Positions 44,174 to 53,525 of a stretch of DNA of 64,000 nucleotides are shown here, piece by piece. Source of the DNA: Deferrivibrio essentukiensis (GTDB lineage Bacteria; Chrysiogenota; Deferribacteres; Deferribacterales; Deferrivibrionaceae); assembly GCF_020480685.1 (NCBI RefSeq), contig NZ_JAJAFU010000012.1:1-64000 (forward strand). Direction: 5' to 3'. Below the pieces are notes generated by a model, which was given only the letters and a program-made list of their open reading frames with translations, had not been told where the DNA came from and ran no database searches. A program made the position numbers and the translations under genes. The first letter of the stretch is position 1. Each line of letters opens with the position of its first letter.

Positions 44174-45545
44174 TCAAAAACTCTTGTCCAAGCTTAATCT
44201 GATGCTCTACAGATACTTTTGCAGTCCCACCTGTGGCTTTCCTGCTGTTAACAGAAGCTTCAAGCGTAATATAATCATATATATCATCTTTTATAAGCTC
44301 AGAAAAACCTTTTAATTCTTCAATAGTTAAGTCTGAGAGGTCTACCCCTTTGTCAAGACAATATGCCACAGCTCTGCCGACAACATGATGCGCATCTCTA
44401 AAAGGCAGCCCCCTTCTTACCAGATAATCAGCCAAATCCGTTGCAGTTGAAAATCCTAATTTTGCAGAAGAATACATTTTACTTTTATTAAGTTTCATCT
44501 TTTCTATCATAGGGGAAAATATTTTTAATGACGCCTTTAAAGTGTCAACCGTGTCAAATACGGGCTCTTTGTCCTCTTGCATATCCTTATTGTATGCAAG
44601 TGGCAGCCCTTTCATCGTAGTAAAAAGGCTAATCATATTTCCATACACTCTGCCTGTTTTGCCCCTTATTAGCTCAGGAATATCCGGATTTTTCTTTTGA
44701 GGCATTATGCTGCTGCCAGTGCAATAATCATCGCTAAGCTCTATAAAAGCAAATTCTGACGTTGAAAATATAATAAACTCTTCCGACATCCTTGAAAGAT
44801 GCATTTGACATATGGAAGCGGCTGACAAAAATTCAAGGGCAAAGTCCCTATCACTGACAGAGTCCAAACTATTTAACGTAGGAGCTATAAATCCGAGCTC
44901 TTTCGCAGTAAATTCCCTGTCTATATTAAAAGTGGTGCCTGCCAAAGCGCCCGCACCAAGTGGTGAATAATTCAATCTATCAATAATATCTGTAAATCTT
45001 TGGTAATCCCTTTTAAACATTTCAAAATAAGCCATCATATAGTGAGAAAAAAGTATAGGCTGAGCGGTCTGAAGATGGGTATATCCAGGCATGACTGCGT
45101 CAATTTCATTTTTTGCTTTATTCAAAATAGTTTCTAACAAAAGTTTGAGGTAATTTTTTATCTCAAATATTTCCTGTCTCAAATACATTCTAAAATCAAC
45201 AGCTACTTGGTCATTTCTGCTCCTTGCAGTATGAAGCTTTCCTGCCACTTGCCCAATAAGCTCCCTCAACCTTTTTTCAACTGCCATATGTATATCTTCA
45301 TCTTCAGTTTTAAATTCAAATTTTCCTGATTCAATCTCTTCCAGCACCGTTTTTAAACCTTCCAATATTTGCTCGGACTCACTTTCAAGGATTATTCCTT
45401 GCTTTGCCAACATCCTTACATGAGCCATACTCCCTTTGATATCATATTCGGCAAATCTTTTATCAAAATGTATTGATGCATTAAACTCTTCAACAAATTT
45501 ATCTGTAGGAAGTGAAAATCTTCCAGCCCACGGTTTCTCACTCAT
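44163..45545 (-). CDS. argH: Argininosuccinate lyase
   Basis: ArgH splits argininosuccinate to arginine and fumarate. The start [51 protein letters not shown] and the superfamily loop [13 protein letters not shown] are intact. Length 460 aa. The ATG at 45545 has GAGGTG upstream. It lies 1 base after the response regulator gene. Confidence 0.97.
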   Translation of the reverse strand: MSEKPWAGRFSLPTDKFVEEFNASIHFDKRFAEYDIKGSMAHVRMLAKQGIILESESEQILEGLKTVLEEIESGKFEFKTEDEDIHMAVEKRLRELIGQVAGKLHTARSRNDQVAVDFRMYLRQEIFEIKNYLKLLLETILNKAKNEIDAVMPGYTHLQTAQPILFSHYMMAYFEMFKRDYQRFTDIIDRLNYSPLGAGALAGTTFNIDREFTAKELGFIAPTLNSLDSVSDRDFALEFLSAASICQMHLSRMSEEFIIFSTSEFAFIELSDDYCTGSSIMPQKKNPDIPELIRGKTGRVYGNMISLFTTMKGLPLAYNKDMQEDKEPVFDTVDTLKASLKIFSPMIEKMKLNKSKMYSSAKLGFSTATDLADYLVRRGLPFRDAHHVVGRAVAYCLDKGVDLSDLTIEELKGFSELIKDDIYDYITLEASVNSRKATGGTAKVSVEHQIKLGQEFLSEN

Positions 45546-45546
45546 C

Positions 45547-46866
45547 TTACACCTCAATCTCATATTCCTTTATTTTGTTGTGCAAAGTCTTTCTTGAAAT
45601 ACCAAGTATTTTAGCTGCATTTGACTTATTATTATTTGTTTCTTTCAATGCTTTTATAATTAACTGTTTCTCATTTTCCTTTACGTCTAATGTGTCAATA
45701 TCCTCGTTATCCTCAATTTTAAGTTCAGGTAAAACATCTGCACTTAATTTATCCGAAGTACAAAGAATTATACTTCTTTCTATAATGTTTTCAAGCTCTC
45801 TTATATTGCCGGGGAAATTATAACTGCTAAGCTTCTCAATAAATTCCTTTGTGTATCCCTTTATTACCTTTGAAAACCTCGACGCATACTTTTCCAAAAA
45901 ATAGTTAACTAAAAGCGGTATTTCCGTCTTTCTTTCCCTCAAAGGGGGCAACTTTACAGGGAATACATTTAACCTAAAGTAAAGATCCTCTCTAAAATCA
46001 CCGCTCTTAACCATCGCTTCCAAATCTCTATTTGTAGCGGCAATTACCCTTGTATCTGTTTTTATAGTCTTTACACCCCCAACCCTTTCAAATTCCCTCT
46101 CCTGTAATACTCTTAGTAGTTTTGCCTGAGTTGAAAGGGGCATCTCCCCTATTTCATCTAAAAAGATTGTCCCACCGTCGGCTAACTCAAATTTCCCTTT
46201 TTTAAGACTTGTTGCTCCTGTAAAAGCACCTTTTTCATGCCCAAAAAGTTCACTTTCTATCAAGTTTTCATTTAAAGCCGCACAGTTTACCGCAAGAAAT
46301 TGGCTATTTTTTCTTGGTGAATTATTATGAATAGCCTTAGCTACCAATTCTTTACCAGTCCCTGATTCTCCGTAAATCATAACAGATGCATCAGTCGGAG
46401 CAACCATTTTTAATAAATCTACAATTTTGCCAAGCCCTTCTTTTGAATAAACACCTTCAAATATAAAGTCATCAGGTATATTGTTAACCTTTATCTCCTC
46501 AGTAACAACCTTTTCCAGATTATCAAGGCTTTTAAGAAGCATATCTATATCAACAGGCTTAGTTATAAAATCGACAGCTCCCAGCTTCATCGTTTCAACC
46601 GCTGTCCTAACATTGTTAAAAGCTGTAATCATTATTACAGGTGTATTTAATCCCTTTTCTTTGAGCTTCGTCAAAACGGTCAAGCCATCCATAACACTCA
46701 TTTTTATATCCAACAAAATAGCATAAAGTTCATTTTCTTCAGCCAGATAAAGACCATCAAGCCCGTTTTCCGCCTCAAGTATTTCATATCCTGCATCTTC
46801 AAGATGTATTTTAAGCATCAATCTATGGTTTTGTTCATCATCAACTATCAATATCTTTTTACCCAT
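45547..46866 (-). CDS. NtrC-family sigma54-dependent response regulator
   Basis: Residues 1-120 are a receiver domain with phospho-acceptor Asp53 ([11 protein letters not shown]). The AAA+ domain has Walker A GESGTGKE, the sigma54-contact loop [17 protein letters not shown] and ATNRDLE, so it should activate sigma54 promoters. The C-terminal Fis-type helix-turn-helix is [20 protein letters not shown]. It resembles ZraR/AtoC. It overlaps the kinase gene by 8 bases, a clear pair. The start at 46866 has GAGGGT upstream. Confidence 0.95.
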   Translation of the reverse strand: MGKKILIVDDEQNHRLMLKIHLEDAGYEILEAENGLDGLYLAEENELYAILLDIKMSVMDGLTVLTKLKEKGLNTPVIMITAFNNVRTAVETMKLGAVDFITKPVDIDMLLKSLDNLEKVVTEEIKVNNIPDDFIFEGVYSKEGLGKIVDLLKMVAPTDASVMIYGESGTGKELVAKAIHNNSPRKNSQFLAVNCAALNENLIESELFGHEKGAFTGATSLKKGKFELADGGTIFLDEIGEMPLSTQAKLLRVLQEREFERVGGVKTIKTDTRVIAATNRDLEAMVKSGDFREDLYFRLNVFPVKLPPLRERKTEIPLLVNYFLEKYASRFSKVIKGYTKEFIEKLSSYNFPGNIRELENIIERSIILCTSDKLSADVLPELKIEDNEDIDTLDVKENEKQLIIKALKETNNNKSNAAKILGISRKTLHNKIKEYEIEV

Positions 46867-48115
46867 TTTTACCCTCAAAATTTACCGATATTGTGAAGGG
46901 GTAGATATTTTCAACCTCTACCTTACCACCGTGAAGCTCGATAATCTTTTTAGATATGGCAAGCCCAAGCCCGCTCCCCTTTGCCTTAGTTGTATAAAAT
47001 GGTTCGAATATTTTATTTTTATCAAAATCCATATTTACAACATTATTTATTATTGTAATTTTTTTAATATTTGCGTCTAACCTTGCAATAATTTTATCTC
47101 CAACAGGTGAAGCACTTATTGCATTTAAAAAAAGATTAATTAAAACTTGAAAAATCTTATCCTCGTCGCCATTAATTTGAAAACTTTCACCTAACACTTC
47201 AATAGTCAGAGTCTTATCATTCAAATCGTATTTTAATATATCAACCGCCCGATTAATTAAATGTCCAATATCTAAAAGCTTAGTAGAAAGCCTTATATGC
47301 CTGCCAAAATCCAAGAAATCATTTACAATCTTGTTTAACCTGTCAATTTCCGTTAGTGACCTTGATAAATAATCTTTTAGCTTTTCATCACTCTCTTTCT
47401 TCAAACTATATTCCACAAGCCCTTTCATTGAGCTAAGGGGATTTTTTATCTCATGGGCAAGAATATTGGCAAACTTTCCAAGCTCGGCTTCCTTTTCAGC
47501 TCTTTTTAAGTCTTCCTGAGTCTTGATATAGCTTTTAAAAATTTTAAATAGAAAAACAGCAATCAGTATCAATAAAACTTCCGACAACACAGTAAAAAAT
47601 ATATTAAAATAAATTTCTCGCTTAATTTTGTTGTAGCCTGACAAATCCATTATTAGATAAGCAGTTAGAGAAATATTAGAAGCAGGAAGCTCAGGGGAAC
47701 TCATCATCCCCATCCTCCACCTTGAGGGGTTAAATTTTATCACCCTTTTAAATACAAGCTCATTTTTCGTTTCAAAAATATTTTTTTCCAAAAGGTTTTG
47801 CTGATAATCATCCGGAGTAGACAGACTGAAGATTATCTCATTTTGGCTGTCAGTTACAATAAGATTTTTAACATTTTCGTTTTTGGCAAGCTCATTGGCC
47901 AGCAGTCTAAAGTTATTACGGGAATATCCCATTTGCATCATAAATACTCTATTGCCACCCTCAAGAGTTTTCATTATAAAATTTGCATATTCGTGCAAAT
48001 GGGCTTTAAAATGCTGCAGGTTTCTATTTGCAGAAGAAACATATGAAAATATCAATATTAAATTCAAAAATATAGCTGCAAAAAGTAATAGTCTTACCTG
48101 CTTAAAAATATTCAT
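46859..48115 (-). CDS. Sensor histidine kinase (partner of the NtrC-type regulator)
   Basis: Two membrane helices (about 6-26 and 178-198) enclose a periplasmic region of about 150 residues with several methionines (FMMQMGY, WRMGMMSSPELPAS). The kinase core follows: H-box LAHEIKNPLSSMKGLVEYSL, N-box NLFLNAISAS and G-boxes FYTTKAKGSGLGLAI. There is no PAS or HAMP that I can recognise. The signal is unknown; the NtrC pairing is like ZraS/AtoS. It begins right after the dnaJ stop, so it could be expressed with the heat-shock operon. Confidence 0.92.
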   Translation of the reverse strand: MNIFKQVRLLLFAAIFLNLILIFSYVSSANRNLQHFKAHLHEYANFIMKTLEGGNRVFMMQMGYSRNNFRLLANELAKNENVKNLIVTDSQNEIIFSLSTPDDYQQNLLEKNIFETKNELVFKRVIKFNPSRWRMGMMSSPELPASNISLTAYLIMDLSGYNKIKREIYFNIFFTVLSEVLLILIAVFLFKIFKSYIKTQEDLKRAEKEAELGKFANILAHEIKNPLSSMKGLVEYSLKKESDEKLKDYLSRSLTEIDRLNKIVNDFLDFGRHIRLSTKLLDIGHLINRAVDILKYDLNDKTLTIEVLGESFQINGDEDKIFQVLINLFLNAISASPVGDKIIARLDANIKKITIINNVVNMDFDKNKIFEPFYTTKAKGSGLGLAISKKIIELHGGKVEVENIYPFTISVNFEGKNG

Positions 48116-49231
48116 CTAACTATTAAAAAAACTCTTCATCTTTTCCCACAGACTTTTCTCAGATGAGTATGTATCCTCATTTGATTCCTTTTTAAATGTC
48201 TCCAAAAGTTCTTTTTGTTTTTTGCTCAATTTCGTAGGAATTACAACCTTTAAATTGATTATCATATTTCCTATTCCATAACCCTGAACATCCGGGACAC
48301 CTTTCCCTTTTAATACTATTTTTTCATCAGGTTGAGTGCCTGGTTTAATCTTAATCGTTTCACTGCCATCTATTGTAGGAATATTAAGAGAGGTACCAAG
48401 AGATGCATCAACAAAAGAGATGGGAACATCTAAGATAATATTTCTGCCTTCTCTTCTAAAATATTCATGCTCTTTAACCTTAACATGCACAAACAAATCT
48501 CCAGCCGGTCCCCCATAAATTCCATCGTTACCGCCGCCTGAAATTCTTAAGGTCATATTGTTTTCTATCCCGGCAGGAATTTTGACTTCAAGTGTCTTAT
48601 ATTCTCTTACGGAACCTTCACCTTTACACTCTTTACATCTGTCTTTTATAAATTCCCCTGTACCGCCGCACTGTGGGCAAGTAGTGGATAATGTGAAAAA
48701 ACCTTGTCTTTGAGTTATCTGCCCCGTACCATGACATGTATTACATGTAGTAACTCCACCCGGCTCGGCACCAGTACCATCGCAACGCTTGCAGTTAGCA
48801 GTTTTAGGAACTTTAACTTTTTTTGAAATACCAAAACAGGCCTCAAGAAATTCTATTTCAACGTTTACTTCAATATTGGAGCCTTTTCTTGGTCTTTTCC
48901 TTTGTCTTGCACCCCTTGCTCCACCAAAAAAATCTCCAAATACATCTCCAAAAAACTCTTCAAATATTGTAGACCCAAAGTCTTGGCCTGAAAATCCTGA
49001 TGAGCCGTTTTCATCAAAAACTCTACCGAATTGATCAAACTGAGCTCTCTTTTGAGGGTCACTCAATACTTGATATGCTTCATTGACCTCTCTAAACTTT
49101 TCTTCTGCTTCCTTGTTATCAGGGTTTCTATCAGGATGATACTGTAGCGCCAATTTTCTATACGCTTTTTTTATCTCAATTTCAGTAGCATTTTTACTTA
49201 CACCTAATATTGCATAGTAATCTTTGGACAA
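48116..49231 (-). CDS. dnaJ: Chaperone protein DnaJ
   Basis: DnaJ delivers substrates to DnaK and stimulates its ATPase. J-domain ([26 protein letters not shown]), glycine/phenylalanine-rich linker, four CxxCxGxG zinc motifs ([32 protein letters not shown]) and the C-terminal substrate domain are all present. The 371-aa length is typical of full DnaJ. A terminator stands between dnaK and this gene. Confidence 0.97.
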   Translation of the reverse strand: MSKDYYAILGVSKNATEIEIKKAYRKLALQYHPDRNPDNKEAEEKFREVNEAYQVLSDPQKRAQFDQFGRVFDENGSSGFSGQDFGSTIFEEFFGDVFGDFFGGARGARQRKRPRKGSNIEVNVEIEFLEACFGISKKVKVPKTANCKRCDGTGAEPGGVTTCNTCHGTGQITQRQGFFTLSTTCPQCGGTGEFIKDRCKECKGEGSVREYKTLEVKIPAGIENNMTLRISGGGNDGIYGGPAGDLFVHVKVKEHEYFRREGRNIILDVPISFVDASLGTSLNIPTIDGSETIKIKPGTQPDEKIVLKGKGVPDVQGYGIGNMIINLKVVIPTKLSKKQKELLETFKKESNEDTYSSEKSLWEKMKSFFNS

Positions 49232-49285
49232 ATTAAACCCTCCAAGACCTTATTTATTGTGAATCAGACCGTATATCATTATTTG

Positions 49286-49316
49286 AAAAAAAATAAAAGG
49301 GGCAAAAATGCCCCTT
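49286..49316 (-). terminator. Intercistronic terminator between dnaK and dnaJ
   Basis: On the minus strand AAGGGGCA-TTTT-TGCCCCTT (49316-49297) followed by TTATTTTTTTTC. Strong intrinsic terminator that would lower dnaJ (and downstream) expression relative to dnaK. Confidence 0.9.
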
Positions 49317-49329
49317 CATGATGTTGTTA

Positions 49330-51264
49330 TTATTTATCGTCTTTAACTTCTTCAAAGTCTGCATCGACAACATTTTCATCTTTGTTGTCAGATTGTTCAG
49401 CACCGGAACCTGCTTCAGCTCCTGCTCCTGTATTTTGTCCTTGCTGTGCCCCTGCTGTTTTGTAAATCTCTTCAGCAAGTTTATGAGAAGCATTGGCAAG
49501 TTTTTCGATGCCAGCCTTTATTTTTTCAGCATCATCGCCAGCTTGTAATTGCTTCAATTCTTCTAAAGCCTTTTCAATACTCTCTTTGGTAGCAGCATCT
49601 ACTTTATCACCATGCTCTTTAAGAGATTTTTCTGTCGAGTATATCAAAGTATCAGCTTGGTTTTTTACTTCTATTAACTCTTTTTTCTTTCTGTCAGCTT
49701 CAGCATTAAGCTCAGCATCCTTAACCATCTTTTCTATCTCTTCTTCACTCAAACCGCTACTTGGTGTAATTCTTATAGACTGCTCCTTACCTGTACCCAA
49801 ATCTTTTGCATAAACACTTAAAATACCGTTTGCATCTATGTCAAAAGTTACCTCAATTTGAGGCACCCCACGTGGAGCAGGTGCTATACCTACAAGGTCA
49901 AATCTTCCGATAGATTTGTTGTCTTGAGCCATCTCACGCTCACCTTGGAGCACGTGGATGGTAACTGATGTCTGGTTATCCTGTGCAGTAGTAAATACCT
50001 GGCTCTTCTTTGTTGGAATAGTGGTATTTCTATTGATAATTTTTGTCATTACCCCACCAAGAGTCTCAATACCAAGTGAAAGTGGAGTAACGTCCAAAAG
50101 AAGTACATCTTTAACGTCACCTCTTAACACACCACCCTGAATCGCAGCACCAATAGCAACAACTTCATCAGGGTTAATCCCCTTATGCGGCTCTTTACCG
50201 AAAAATTCTTTAACCTTTTGCTGTACAAGTGGCATCCTTGTCATACCACCAACTAGTATAACTTCATCTATATCAGCTGCAGTAAGACCGGCATCTTTAA
50301 GAGCCTGCTTACATGGCTCCAAAGTACCTTCAACAAGATCCATTACCAAACCTTCAAGTTTTGCCCTTGAAAGCTTTTTAACAAGGTGCTTAGGACCTGT
50401 CTGGTCAGCAGTGATAAACGGCAAGTTAATTTCTGTCTCAAGTGCAGTTGAAAGCTCGTGTTTAGCCTTTTCTGCAGCCTCTTTCAAACGCTGTAATGCC
50501 ATTTTATCATTTTTAAGATCAATTCCATTCTCTTTTTTAAATTCATCAATTAACCAGTTTACAATCCTTAAGTCAAAGTCATCCCCACCAAGGAAAGTAT
50601 CACCATTTGTAGATTTTACTTCAAATACACCATCACCAAGCTCAAGTATTGAAATATCAAAAGTACCGCCGCCAAGGTCGTAAACTGCTATCTTTTCATC
50701 CTTTTTCTTATCCAATCCATAAGCAAGTGCTGCTGCTGTCGGCTCGTTTATAATTCTTAACACATTGAGCCCTGCTATTTTCCCTGCATCCTTAGTAGCC
50801 TGACGCTGAGCATCGTTGAAATAAGCAGGCACTGTTATTACAGCATCTGTTACTGTTTCTCCGAGATACTCTTCAGCAGTCTTTTTTAGTTTTTGCAATA
50901 TCATAGCAGAAATCTCTTGTGGGGCATACTTTTTACCCTTTACCTCTACCCAAGCATCATTATTATCTGATGGAACTATCTTATAAGGAAGTATCTTCTT
51001 CCCTTTTTCAACCTGGTCAGAGTCAAACTTCCTACCTATCAACCTTTTAATACTAAAAATAGTATTTTCCGGGTTTGTAATTGCCTGCCTTTTTGCAAGC
51101 ATACCTACCAATTTTTCTCCGCTGTCTGTAAATGCTACAACAGAGGGTGTTGTGGCCATACCTTCTGCATTTATAATTACCTTAGGCTGTCCACCTTCCA
51201 TTACTGCGACAACTGAGTTTGTAGTACCTAAGTCGATACCGATTACCTTTGAACTGTTACCCAT
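49330..51264 (-). CDS. dnaK: Chaperone protein DnaK (Hsp70)
   Basis: The ATPase domain has [36 protein letters not shown] and [14 protein letters not shown]; the substrate-binding domain has [14 protein letters not shown]; the lid ends [13 protein letters not shown]. The 644-aa length is full. The ATG lies within the last codons of grpE (8-base overlap), preceded by AAGGAGG. Confidence 0.98.
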   Translation of the reverse strand: MGNSSKVIGIDLGTTNSVVAVMEGGQPKVIINAEGMATTPSVVAFTDSGEKLVGMLAKRQAITNPENTIFSIKRLIGRKFDSDQVEKGKKILPYKIVPSDNNDAWVEVKGKKYAPQEISAMILQKLKKTAEEYLGETVTDAVITVPAYFNDAQRQATKDAGKIAGLNVLRIINEPTAAALAYGLDKKKDEKIAVYDLGGGTFDISILELGDGVFEVKSTNGDTFLGGDDFDLRIVNWLIDEFKKENGIDLKNDKMALQRLKEAAEKAKHELSTALETEINLPFITADQTGPKHLVKKLSRAKLEGLVMDLVEGTLEPCKQALKDAGLTAADIDEVILVGGMTRMPLVQQKVKEFFGKEPHKGINPDEVVAIGAAIQGGVLRGDVKDVLLLDVTPLSLGIETLGGVMTKIINRNTTIPTKKSQVFTTAQDNQTSVTIHVLQGEREMAQDNKSIGRFDLVGIAPAPRGVPQIEVTFDIDANGILSVYAKDLGTGKEQSIRITPSSGLSEEEIEKMVKDAELNAEADRKKKELIEVKNQADTLIYSTEKSLKEHGDKVDAATKESIEKALEELKQLQAGDDAEKIKAGIEKLANASHKLAEEIYKTAGAQQGQNTGAGAEAGSGAEQSDNKDENVVDADFEEVKDDK

Positions 51265-51859
51265 TTGAGTCCTCCTTCTCTATATTTTCTACTTTATTTA
51301 CTCTAACCTTTGTGGGTCTTATAACCCTGTCATGTAGAGTGTAACCTTTTTGCATGACAAGCGTAATAGCATTATTTTTATGATTATGATCTGCATCTAA
51401 CATTAATGCATCATGCAAATTAGGGTTAAATTCATCACCTATGTTTGTTTCAATCTCTTTAGCACCATATTTAGCCAAAGTATCCTTAAACTGCTTAAGT
51501 GTAAGCTCCACCCCTTCTTTTAAAGCCTTTATCTCTTCTGACTCTTTAATATGAGACAGAGCCATCTCCAAATTATCGATAATAACTAAAAAATCTAATA
51601 TTATCTGTTGATTGGCATATTTTAACTTTTCCTCTGTCTCTTTTGAAAGTCTCTTCCTAAAATTATCAAGCTCAGCGGCAAGTCTAAGAGAATGTTCTTT
51701 TTTCTCTTCAACCTCCTTTTTTAATGATTCTATCTCTTTTTTTAACAAAATTTTCTCAGTATCCTCATTTTCATCAATTACTATTTCTTCCTCTTGAATA
51801 TTTTCTTCAGGAATGCTTTGTTCTTCTTGAAAAGCCTCATCCCTCTTCTTTTTACTCAT
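51257..51859 (-). CDS. grpE: Nucleotide exchange factor GrpE
   Basis: GrpE releases ADP from DnaK. An acidic N-terminal tail is followed by a long coiled coil ([38 protein letters not shown]) and the beta-domain ([31 protein letters not shown]). I start at the ATG at 51859 with GGAGG 5 bases upstream; length 200 aa. It overlaps hrcA by 8 bases. Confidence 0.95.
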   Translation of the reverse strand: MSKKKRDEAFQEEQSIPEENIQEEEIVIDENEDTEKILLKKEIESLKKEVEEKKEHSLRLAAELDNFRKRLSKETEEKLKYANQQIILDFLVIIDNLEMALSHIKESEEIKALKEGVELTLKQFKDTLAKYGAKEIETNIGDEFNPNLHDALMLDADHNHKNNAITLVMQKGYTLHDRVIRPTKVRVNKVENIEKEDSNG

Positions 51860-52883
51860 CAGCTCCTCCAATTTTATTCATAAGTTTTGACATTATTTCA
51901 GCAGTATAATCTACTATTGGTATTATTTCCGGATATCGCATCCTTTTTGGTCCAATTACTCCAAGTGTCCCAATTACATTTTCATCCCTTTTATAAGGCT
52001 TAGCAACAAGGCTTATATTCAGATTTTCATCATTAATTTCAGAACCGATGAAAATTTTTACTGTCGGCTCATGGATACATTTATCAATAATTTCATATAT
52101 CAAGGTTTTTTCTTCAAAAAAATCAAGCAAGTTTTTAAGGCTATCGGCATCCTTAAATTCAGGCAAGCTCAGCACATTTTTAGTACCATAAATTACCAAC
52201 TCTCCACCAAAATCATGTGTGAACAAATAATCACCGGCTATCTCTTTTGCTTTTTCAGCCACCTCATCAAACTCACTTTTTTTAGAAGCAATATCCTGAA
52301 AAAGCTTATTTTTTATATCCATCAAGCTTTGATTTTGAAAATGTGTATTTAAATAGTTAGAAACCTTTTGTAAATCTGATTCAGTATAATTTTCACCTAA
52401 ATTCATAATTAAATTATGGACTATACCTGATTTTGTAACAACTATACAAAGTACCCGTTCACGGTTAAGTCTTAAAAACTCAATATGTTTCAGGTACATA
52501 CTGTTTATTTTAGGTGAGACTACAAAACCTACTGAATGAGAAACTTCGCCAAGCTTTTTGCTAATCTCTTTAAAAAGAAACTCCATATTTAAAGGACTTA
52601 CATTCTCAATCTCTTTTATCTTTTCTATCAAACCCTTATTAAATGTAACAAACTGGTCAACATAGTATCTAAACCCTTTGTCAGTAGGAATCCTTCCTGA
52701 AGATATATGAGTCTGAGATATAAAACCTTTTTCTTCCAAATCGCTCATTATATTTCTGATTGATGCAGGACTAAGGTTTAAGTCACTGTTTTTAGATATA
52801 AATCTTGAGCCGACAGGTACGCTGCTGTTTATATACTCATCAACAATAATCTTTAAAACCTTGGCCTCTCTATCTGTTAGCAC
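51852..52883 (-). CDS. hrcA: Heat-inducible transcription repressor HrcA
   Basis: HrcA represses heat-shock operons by binding CIRCE. The winged helix-turn-helix (SSVPVGSRFISKNSDLNLSP, ASIRNIMSDLEEKGFI, GRIPTDKGFRYYVD) and the dimerisation/GAF-like body (GVIGPKRMRYPEIIPIVDY) are intact. I start at a GTG (52883) with GAGG 6 bases upstream, where the protein begins LTDREAKVLKIIVDEYI, the usual HrcA start; a longer TTG version reaches 52898. First gene of the operon, directly under the CIRCE it should bind. Confidence 0.95.
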   Translation of the reverse strand: MLTDREAKVLKIIVDEYINSSVPVGSRFISKNSDLNLSPASIRNIMSDLEEKGFISQTHISSGRIPTDKGFRYYVDQFVTFNKGLIEKIKEIENVSPLNMEFLFKEISKKLGEVSHSVGFVVSPKINSMYLKHIEFLRLNRERVLCIVVTKSGIVHNLIMNLGENYTESDLQKVSNYLNTHFQNQSLMDIKNKLFQDIASKKSEFDEVAEKAKEIAGDYLFTHDFGGELVIYGTKNVLSLPEFKDADSLKNLLDFFEEKTLIYEIIDKCIHEPTVKIFIGSEINDENLNISLVAKPYKRDENVIGTLGVIGPKRMRYPEIIPIVDYTAEIMSKLMNKIGGADE

Positions 52884-52907
52884 GCTAGCCCTCACCAACC
52901 TTATTTA

Positions 52908-52934
52908 TTAGCACTCTCTTCCGCCGAGTGCTAA
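52908..52934 (-). promoter_or_regulatory. CIRCE operator
   Basis: TTAGCACTC, 9 bases, GAGTGCTAA: a perfect CIRCE inverted repeat, 25 bases before the hrcA start. It is just downstream of the -10 element, consistent with steric repression by HrcA. Confidence 0.97.
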
Positions 52935-52938
52935 TCTA

Positions 52939-52967
52939 AAGATATAAAGAGAGCTTATTTTTGTCAA
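52939..52967 (-). promoter_or_regulatory. Promoter of the hrcA-grpE-dnaK operon
   Basis: On the minus strand, perfect TTGACA (52967-52962), 17 bases, TATCTT (52944-52939), immediately upstream of CIRCE. Confidence 0.8.
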
Positions 52968-53042
52968 GATAAATTTGGATTAACTTCTAACTATTTTTGA
53001 ACACTATTTTTAGATTTTTAATTTGAAACTTAAGTTGAAATA

Positions 53043-53073
53043 ACAAAAAAAGGCGGGTGAATTACCCGCCTTT
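53043..53073 (-). terminator. Terminator after the cold-shock gene
   Basis: AAAGGCGGGT-AATTC-ACCCGCCTTT (53073-53049 on the minus strand), followed by TTTTGTT. A strong intrinsic terminator. Confidence 0.92.
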
Positions 53074-53079
53074 AGTTGT

Positions 53080-53280
53080 TTAAAGACCTACAACATTTAT
53101 AGCTGCCGGACCTCTGTTTGTTTTATCAATGTCAAATTTGACCCTTTCATTCTCTACTAAAGACCTAAAGCCTTCTTTTTGAATTGAAGTATGATGTACG
53201 AATACGTCCTCTCCATCTTCCGTAGTAATAAATCCGAATCCTTTTGAATCGTTAAACCATTTTACTGTTCCTTTAAACAT
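53080..53280 (-). CDS. Cold-shock-domain protein (CspA family)
   Basis: A 66-aa single-stranded nucleic acid chaperone. RNP1-like motif [11 protein letters not shown] and RNP2-like motif VFVHHTSI are complete; the start [16 protein letters not shown] is diagnostic. GAGGT precedes the ATG. The leader is about 100 nt and contains an intrinsic terminator (see 53318-53348). Confidence 0.96.
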   Translation of the reverse strand: MFKGTVKWFNDSKGFGFITTEDGEDVFVHHTSIQKEGFRSLVENERVKFDIDKTNRGPAAINVVGL

Positions 53281-53317
53281 TGTGCTACCTCACTTAAATT
53301 TTGTCTGATTGGGGCAT

Positions 53318-53348
53318 AAAAAAAAGCCGCACAAGGTATGTACGGCTT
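53318..53348 (-). terminator. Intrinsic terminator inside the csp leader (possible attenuator)
   Basis: On the minus strand AAGCCG pairs with CGGCTT (53348-53343 with 53329-53324), with a further ACA/TGT inner stem, followed by eight T. It ends about 37 bases before the csp ATG, and I see no promoter between the two. CspA-family proteins can melt such hairpins, so it may work as an autoregulated attenuator, or it may end a small RNA of about 70 nt. Confidence 0.75.
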
Positions 53349-53389
53349 AAGTTCTCTTTTAAACTGCTACACAACCAAATCTTATGGTT

Positions 53390-53417
53390 AAGATACAGTA
53401 TTTAAACTTAATAGCAA
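53390..53417 (-). promoter_or_regulatory. Promoter for the csp leader
   Basis: TTGCTA (53417-53412), 16 bases, TATCTT (53395-53390) on the minus strand; predicted start near 53383, about 104 bases before the csp ATG. Confidence 0.5.
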
Positions 53418-53525
53418 GCATTATTTTTAAAATAAATAAAATAATTTAAATATAATTAAATTACTCTTTACCATTAATGAGTAACATATTACAAAAATTT
53501 TAGATTATCTTTTAAAAGATAATAT

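Noticed and set aside
49254-49499. Short open frame across the dnaK 3' end and terminator
   Set aside because: It overlaps dnaK in another frame and the terminator; no coding signal.
52870-52890. Second CIRCE half-site (TTAGCACGC) at the hrcA start
   Set aside because: Only one half of the repeat is present and the sequence belongs to the hrcA start region; the perfect CIRCE at 52908-52934 explains the regulation.
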